Shown: piece after piece, positions 57,750-64,000 of the stretch | Layout: each line of letters opens with the position of its first letter | Position numbering within the stretch: the first letter of the stretch is position 1 | Made by a program: the position numbers and the translations under genes | Assembly: GCF_033807715.1 (NCBI RefSeq) | Contig: NC_084596.1 | Location: forward strand, 38,232,958-38,296,957 | Direction of reading: 5' to 3' | Origin: Cololabis saira | Lineage: Eukaryota > Chordata > Actinopteri > Beloniformes > Belonidae | Length of the DNA stretch: 64,000 nucleotides | Notes under the pieces: model-generated | What the model was told of the DNA's origin: nothing | Seen by the model: only the letters and a program-made list of their open reading frames with translations | The model's database searches: none

Positions 57750-60206
57750 ACAACATTTACAAGGTTTTATCCATTGTCAGTAACAGTGGCGAATGGCTGG
57801 TCAGAAAGTCCATAAGATGAATGGTTCTGTCTAAACTCTGCATTGACATTGGTAGTGTGCTCCCTTCTGATGCACTCCATAGCAGTTTTCTCATGGAGGA
57901 AACATTCCTGTGAACTGTCATCCTGAAATTACTTTTACCGTTAGCAGTACTGATATATGTGTTTGTGGAGACATGAGCCTAGAAAGAGTGTTTTGACAAC
58001 AGCATTTCTTTTATCTTTCTTCCCCCCAAAAAACCTAAAAAGTTACTGTCCATTACAAGAATATATTCCAGAGGTATATGGAATGTTTTTTTTTTCCCTC
58101 TTGAAATAGTGTTCATATATTCTGAAAACCTTAAAGTAACCTTTTGTTTGGCTCTTTTTTAAGATGTTGAAGCACATATAATGACAGCACAACCTCACAA
58201 AGGTTACATTTAGTGACCAAGAGTAATATTGGCATTCATTTGGGCTTTTCAGCACTTTTATATCCATGTCAGCTCTTTGACACCTCTTTTTGTATATTCA
58301 GACATTAATCCACTTGTAGTTTTGCACGTCACAGAAAATCCTTACTAGCATTTAATGAGGTGGGCTTTGTTCATGCAGCCTTATCAGTTAGCCAGCTGTC
58401 AGATACTGTCAATGCCGACATTTTCCCTTGTGTGTTTTGGCCACAACTCACTTTGTGTGCAATTTATACCTTTTTTTTTTGCCATTTTTTAAGCTATGTC
58501 TAATCAAGAGCTAAAAAAATACTCTTTGCTGCCTTACAAAGAATTACAAGAAAAAATTCTTATCCCTTTCCTGTCTTTTTCAGATGTGCAAGCACCAGAA
58601 TAGTCCTTTGAAAGCTGTGCAGGTGCTAGGAGAAATAATACGGGAAAACCAATTAGGATGTTTGATACTTGAAATTATGAGACTGGGATGGATGAATCTG
58701 CACCATTTAAAGGAGTGCTCCCGCTTGATAAGTTGAAATAAATGTCTGAAAGCAGTTTCTAGTCAATTACTGTGACTGAAGCCATTTCTCTCTGTTTAAA
58801 AAAAAAAATGTTTTACTTTCCAAAAGAAAATGGATTTCGCTTTCCCAAGTTACCTGAGTAGATAAAAACCAACCCACATCATTCTAGAGCGGCAGCAAAT
58901 GACAGAATGTGACAGAATGACTTAATGCCACGTTAACGTAGTGTTACAGAGTTATTTCTGATGTTAAGAAGCTGTAAGGAGACTCATGCATTGGCTTTAT
59001 TTGCACAAAGTGTTCACCCACTGCTGTAAGATATTACCCAGCATGCTCTCCTGCATGAGGTTACTAAAATCAGATTATCATCGAGGTACTTCTGGGTTAG
59101 TTTACAGCCCTACGACTCTTCTTTTTGACTCTCATATTGTTATTTTGGCTGAATTAACAATTGATTTTACAAGTGCAGCCATGAATGCCTGATGACAGAA
59201 CTCACCCAAAGCATGTAGTTTTAATAACCTATTTGTATAGTTATGTGAATAAAGTTCCAATGTGCTTCACCCAATTCCCCATCATAAGGAGCTTATATTG
59301 TATAAGGTAATGACACAGAACAGCTTAATGTTTTTCTAGTACGTTATTAACCTTCTCCTTATTTAGCATTGTTTCATAGGTCAAGCAAAGAAACTTCAGT
59401 GTGATTAAACTGTAGTGAAGCAGCTGTGTGGGAGAACACTGAATGAACATAAACGTGAGGATTTCTCAGAACAAACTCTCTTGACTCTTGACTGCCAGGC
59501 GGCCCACAGCCCTCCCCCTGCTAGCCACCATTTATTGATGAATGAGCTCTGGGGCTGCAATTACTTACCATGTGGAATAGGCTTTAAAAGGATAGCAAAA
59601 CCCTTGCCAGTGTGAATGTGACCAATCGCCATAAAGTCCAGCTTATTTAATAAGAGATCGATTATCTCCTTGAAAGCGTGAACTAATAACACTTTTAATC
59701 AGCAGTAAATGAAAAGCAAATACAAATCAAATGTAATCATAAGATATTAGGGTTCAAATACATGTAATAAAGTCACAAAATTAAACATCAATCACTGATA
59801 AAAACAGAAATCAGACCTGATGAACTGAAGTAAGCCCAGATCATAATACTTCCTCCTCCAGGCTTTTACTGTATGGCACCATATGGACCCATCACCTTTT
59901 CATTCACTGCTCTTCCTCCTCTGATGCTCTCATTGCTCTGGAGCAAACCAAATCTAGATAAGCAAACTGCATCCTCTTTTCCCAATGTACAGGAGTCCAG
60001 TCTTTTTCCCCCCTAACAAAAAATCCTTCTGCGTTGTGTTGGACAGTTTGAACCGCAATTTTAGCTATCTCGATTGTGTCCTTAATTGTTTTGTTTGCAC
60101 ACTGATAATTGGACCCCTCTGAAACAAAGTAACATCTTTGCATGATCACAGCTTGTATTTCCTGATTGGGTTGGTTAAGGAACAAGATGTTACTCAAACA
60201 CATCAG
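57750..60206. other. unannotated non-coding DNA
   Basis: No gene or element recognised. A weak 39-nt exon-like stretch at 58584-58622 is discussed among the findings. The stretch 59415-59615 is less AT-rich and non-repetitive and could be conserved non-coding DNA, judged on appearance only. Confidence 0.45.
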
Positions 60207-60209
60207 TTA

Positions 60210-60742
60210 TGGCCCTTTTGCACTGGTACCACCTCAGCTCGGTTCTACCCGTTTTGCCCTTTTGCACTAGGGCTGAGATGGGTAGAGCCGCTCCAAGCCG
60301 ATACTTTTTTCTGTAACCATTCTGGCCAGGTTCTATACGGGGCTGAGCAGGGACTATTTCCGACGTCATCACCCTCCGCGCCACTGATTGGTCGGGGGGC
60401 GGGGCCGTCAAACGTTTGAATCAGGAAGCGATTTGCGATTTTATTATACAGCACAAACGTCTGTTTGGTGATCCAACTCTGAGGTGCAGATGTTCATAAA
60501 CCTGGTGGCTGTCGAGAAAATTAAAAAAGCGATGTAGACGGGCTGTTTTTTTCTCAGCCGCTCACGGCTCCAGCTGATTTCTCATCTGCGCCGACACAAA
60601 CAAAGGTGCTGCGCAATCGAGTACGTCACAGCAGCTTCACCCCAACCCCCCCACTTCTCCCCTGGCTGTGGAAAAACACACGGGTGGAGCCGCGTCGAGC
60701 CGCGCCGAGCCGGGCTGAGGCGAGACTAGTGGAAAAGTGCCA
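60210..60742. mobile_element. PIF/Harbinger-like MITE, TTA duplication
   Basis: Left end TGGCCCTTTTGCACTGGT; right end on the minus strand TGGCACTTTTCCACTAGT, 15 of 18 positions matching. Both are flanked by TTA (60207-60209 and 60743-60745). A 3-bp TWA duplication is the PIF/Harbinger signature. The 533 bp are much richer in G+C and CpG than the surroundings, with GGGGGGCGGGGCC near 60394 and tandem CGAGCC units near the right end. The first 80 bp hold a partial internal repeat of the left end (CCCTTTTGCACTAGGGCTGA at about 60256). No transposase. Confidence 0.8.
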
Positions 60743-60745
60743 TTA

Positions 60746-63700
60746 GGGTCTAACTAATTGTTACCAGCTGAAATTTGACTGCATTACTTTTCAAGTGGGA
60801 GGCTTTAACTATTTTTATAAATCCAGGAATCCAGGTGTTGCCTTTTTTTTACGTTTTCTTTTTTGGGGCAAGCGGTGTGTAGTTTGAAAAATATGAATGA
60901 ACTCATTGTTCTGTCTTCATGGAGTAGAATCAGTGTATCTGTGTAACTCTGCGTTTGAGTGTATGTGTGTAAATATCTAGTGCTATCTAGATGTCTTGTG
61001 GTTTTGTTTTGTATTTCATATTATATCATATCAGGGAGATTCTAATGGCTGGAAGAGACGATAGCAATGGTACATGACTTAAAAAAAAATCTAAGCATTT
61101 CTCCCATTGTTATTTAATTCCATCAATTAATGATTGTTACTGTCAACTAAGCATATTGGCTGATGGCGTATGTGACCACAAAACTAATTTATCAAGCACA
61201 ATTAACCATCCCTGTAATCAGTGCTCTTGGTCACAAATACCAATATCAAAAGCAGTTCAGATACTATTGTGTGTTGCATTATAGAGACTTCTAACTAATG
61301 TGAGCACATCCCTTTGCCAGAAAATTGATCACAAATCAACCTTTAAACTGTCATGCAGTACTCCAATATCTATCAGCAGTGCAATAACAGAAGCCCATGC
61401 ATAAAATCAGTCAGATAATTCAACTATGGATGAGCAACAAAGCTATTTCATGCTGCATGGATGCCTGATAATTAATTTATACTTAACTAGGGAGCTTCAA
61501 CTATAATTTGAACATTCACCCACTCAGACTGCTGTGCATCTACAAAAGGTACAATAAGCTTGTTAATGGATTTGTTTTGTATTGAATTAGCCTCTAATTC
61601 TGGTATTGTTAGCAGTCAGCCTGTCCACTATTATGCATATCAGTCCACACTATTGTGACAGTGACATTGTTGCTAGTTGGTGCTTTTAGCAAAAGGCTTT
61701 TTTTCTCAGAGTATTTTTTGGAAACAATCATTACAGCTTCATTTAGAGCAGTGCTAATTGCATTGCTACACTATGAACCTTTGTGGCTAGACTGATAAGC
61801 ATGAGGCCCAGTGGTCTCTCATTTCTTGCCCAACTGTTTGTCTTTCTGAACATTTTCTGGAGCTGTGGAAGATTCTGCTTGGAGCTTGTTAACAATGTTT
61901 TAGAGCTCCCACACTCAGACAGCATTGAGTATATATAGCATCAGCTTGGGGTGTTTCAGCAATTAGCAGTTATGCTGTTTTGATACCGCCGTGTATGCCT
62001 TGACATTTGAATTCTGCCATATAATTACTTCTTTGTAAGCATGCATACTGAAACGAAACTTCACTTTCTTTTGTTTTTCAGGCAGATGGCATTTAAAGGG
62101 TTGCCTCACTTTGCAAACTGTAAGACATTTAGACCGCGCCGCTAAAAATCTGGTACCTGGCCGACCTTTAGATAGGCATAAATCAAGAAGTTAAAATATC
62201 AGTTACCAGGTGATATATATGCCTTGCACCTTGTTCCTATACCTGCACGGCTTGTACAGACTTTAGATCCCAAATACATAATAAACTACAGATATGAGCA
62301 CCACTTTTCAAAAAATGTTGGCTTCACTGCTGCCGATCTGCCGCATTGTTCATCTCTACATACCCTCTCCGACAATATAAAAACAGTAAAGAATTCATAC
62401 CAGGATATGTTCTGTCTTTCTCTTCTTTAAGCTCTGTTTTGGCCTCCACTAATCCCCTTGAAAAGAGATCTTGATTTTTAGCTGCAATATACATTATCAT
62501 ATCGATTTAGTGGCACTAAGAAAAACAGCCACGAGTAGAGATTGTGGACATGTTAGAGAGGCTAGATTGAAATGGTTGAGATGCAGAAAGACAAGGTTAA
62601 TACATTCTGTGAAAAATGGTGGACATGAGGCTGCCAGGCAGGAGTAAAAGAGGAAAACCAAATAAGAGGTCTGTGGATGTGGTGAAAGAGGATATGCAAT
62701 TGGGTGGTGTGACAAAGGAAGATGGGTAAGATGGAAACAAATGGTCTGCTTGCAGCCCCCTTAAGGGAAAAGGTGAAAAAAGAAGAAATAGAAGTTAACG
62801 TGGTCACTAATTTTGTCTTTGGTGTTGAGCAGGCAATGCACAACCCAAACAAAGTGCTGAAAGGCTTTTTAAGGTAAGTGTAAAGGAAAAATAGAGCGAC
62901 AAGTCAATACTTACGAGTATTCAAAGTCCAACTTTCAAGAGTATGCTCCAATAAATTTGAATGCGTTCATTGGTTACTTTAAAGATGTTCCATGTTGTAT
63001 TCTTACATAGATAATATTTTTCTTCTTTACATAATTTCACCTATGATTTAGCATCAAAGAAATCTCTGACATGTCTTTTGAGTGACCACTCTTCATCATC
63101 ACCATTACAAGGAGGAAATATTATACATGCAAAAGGTTATATTTGCATAAGTGACTCTCATGTATATTTCAAAAATAACCTCAGATTTGCTTATATTGCT
63201 GTGTGTAAGGTCGTAATTCGAGCACCCGGCCCCCCCCGGTCTTTTCAATTACCACAATTTGGTTTCTGCTGCTCCTGGCAGAATATCAACTAAAGCCCGG
63301 CTGACGCTGTGTGGACCTATTTAGAAAGTATTAGAGTCGCAAGCAGCTTATTAAAGGTGATGTTGCAGTATGCGTGTATGGCGTTTACGCTGAAGCCTGA
63401 CTCAGGGGTAAGCAGCTTGTACAATTATCAGGCCCAAACTGTTTTTTGTTGTCGTTTTTTATTGGGGAGCTAACGAGAGGTGTGTTAATGCTGTAGGAAC
63501 ACGGATGGAACAAGGGATGGCTCTCAAAGAAGGAAGGGCAAAGACAAATCGTGCTCAATTTGAATTTTCTTTAAAGACGTTCACAACAAGCTCATATTGA
63601 AAACAAATAAATGCTTACCCAAATTTACAGACCGAATAGTTAGACTCAGAAAGCAAGGAATTCTATGGTAAGTTTGAGTGATATTATGACTTCACATTAT

Positions 63701-64000
63701 AGAGTGCTGAACTGGAATTATGTTTTATCTGACACAAGTTGAGAGGCAAGAAACTCTTTACATGTCCAAATCTATTTCTATTTATGTCTGTTTTTGTCTT
63801 TTTTTGGACTATTGGGCAGGAACTGCATAAAACCCATAAAGTGAGATAACATGCAAATTCAAAGGTTCCAGAAGGCCAACATGTTCAAACTCAGAAATCT
63901 GAAGAAACACTGACAACCACAGCACCAACTCACCACCGTCCACTATCCAGTTTTTTGCTGTAAACGTTTTGTCTAATTGATTAATCTACAAATCATTTCA
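60746..64000. other. unannotated non-coding DNA
   Basis: No gene, RNA or element recognised. A splice-like TTTTGTTTTTCAG at 62069-62081 precedes about 40 nt and a GTAAGA, with short open frames; evidence is too weak to call an exon. The stretches 61100-61260 and 63270-63420 look non-repetitive and could be conserved regulatory DNA. Confidence 0.45.

Noticed and set aside
62082..62125. possible short exon between TTTTTCAG and GTAAGA
   Set aside because: The length is not a multiple of three, two frames are open and nothing resembles a protein; not enough to call.

Overview
The window looks like intronic or intergenic DNA from a ray-finned (teleost) fish. It is AT-rich, has no bacterial-style gene packing, and almost every open frame is short and unsupported. 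What can be recognised is a teleost-typical set of transposable elements: V-SINEs with (ATGG)n tails, a Tc1 transposase relic, several hAT elements, a DIRS-like tyrosine-recombinase retrotransposon relic, a tRNA-derived SINE, a PIF/Harbinger-like MITE, and long (TA)n/(GT)n microsatellites. I see no complete protein-coding gene, rRNA, functional tRNA, CRISPR array or bacterial-type operon. The only host-gene candidate is a 63-nt symmetric phase-0 internal exon at 382-444, so the window may be intron of a large gene on the + strand.

Layout. 1-445: pyrimidine-rich tract and candidate exon. 1596-2218: hAT-type MITE with a perfect 8-bp target-site duplication (TSD). 2250-3183: a 934-bp block that recurs without visible change at 7754-8687; the first copy sits between perfect 15-bp direct repeats, as if newly inserted. 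6298-6642: V-SINE with a 10-bp TSD. About 9270-11640: decayed hAT element with a multi-frame TTF-finger/RNase H/dimerisation transposase relic. 14222-14461 and 3881-3937: small LINE relics. 14.5-24.5 kb: mostly unrecognised single-copy-looking DNA. 24550-25171: second copy of the first MITE. 26295-27450: TA-flanked element with palindromic end units. 32271-33377: common teleost repeat with hairpin ends and four internal tandem units. 39688-39945: array of TGTAAT motifs about 20 bp apart. 43304-43496: tRNA-type SINE on the minus strand. 45085-46306: another hAT element with a perfect 8-bp TSD. 48994-49171: 50-bp perfect palindrome next to a (TA)n(GT)n tract. 50357-51589: Tc1 transposase relic abutted by a second V-SINE. 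53895-55430: minus-strand DIRS gag-RT relic. 56577-57415: hAT element carrying a BED-finger transposase relic whose ends resemble those of the two MITEs. 57576-57745: (TA)n(GT)n(TA)n. 60210-60742: Harbinger-like MITE with TTA duplication.

There is no set of genes working together here. The interest lies in the element biology: one possible autonomous relative next to non-autonomous derivatives, elements nested in or joined to others, a recent 934-bp insertion of unknown mechanism, and a few unexplained structured sequences. Family names rest on motif recognition by eye; no database search was possible.
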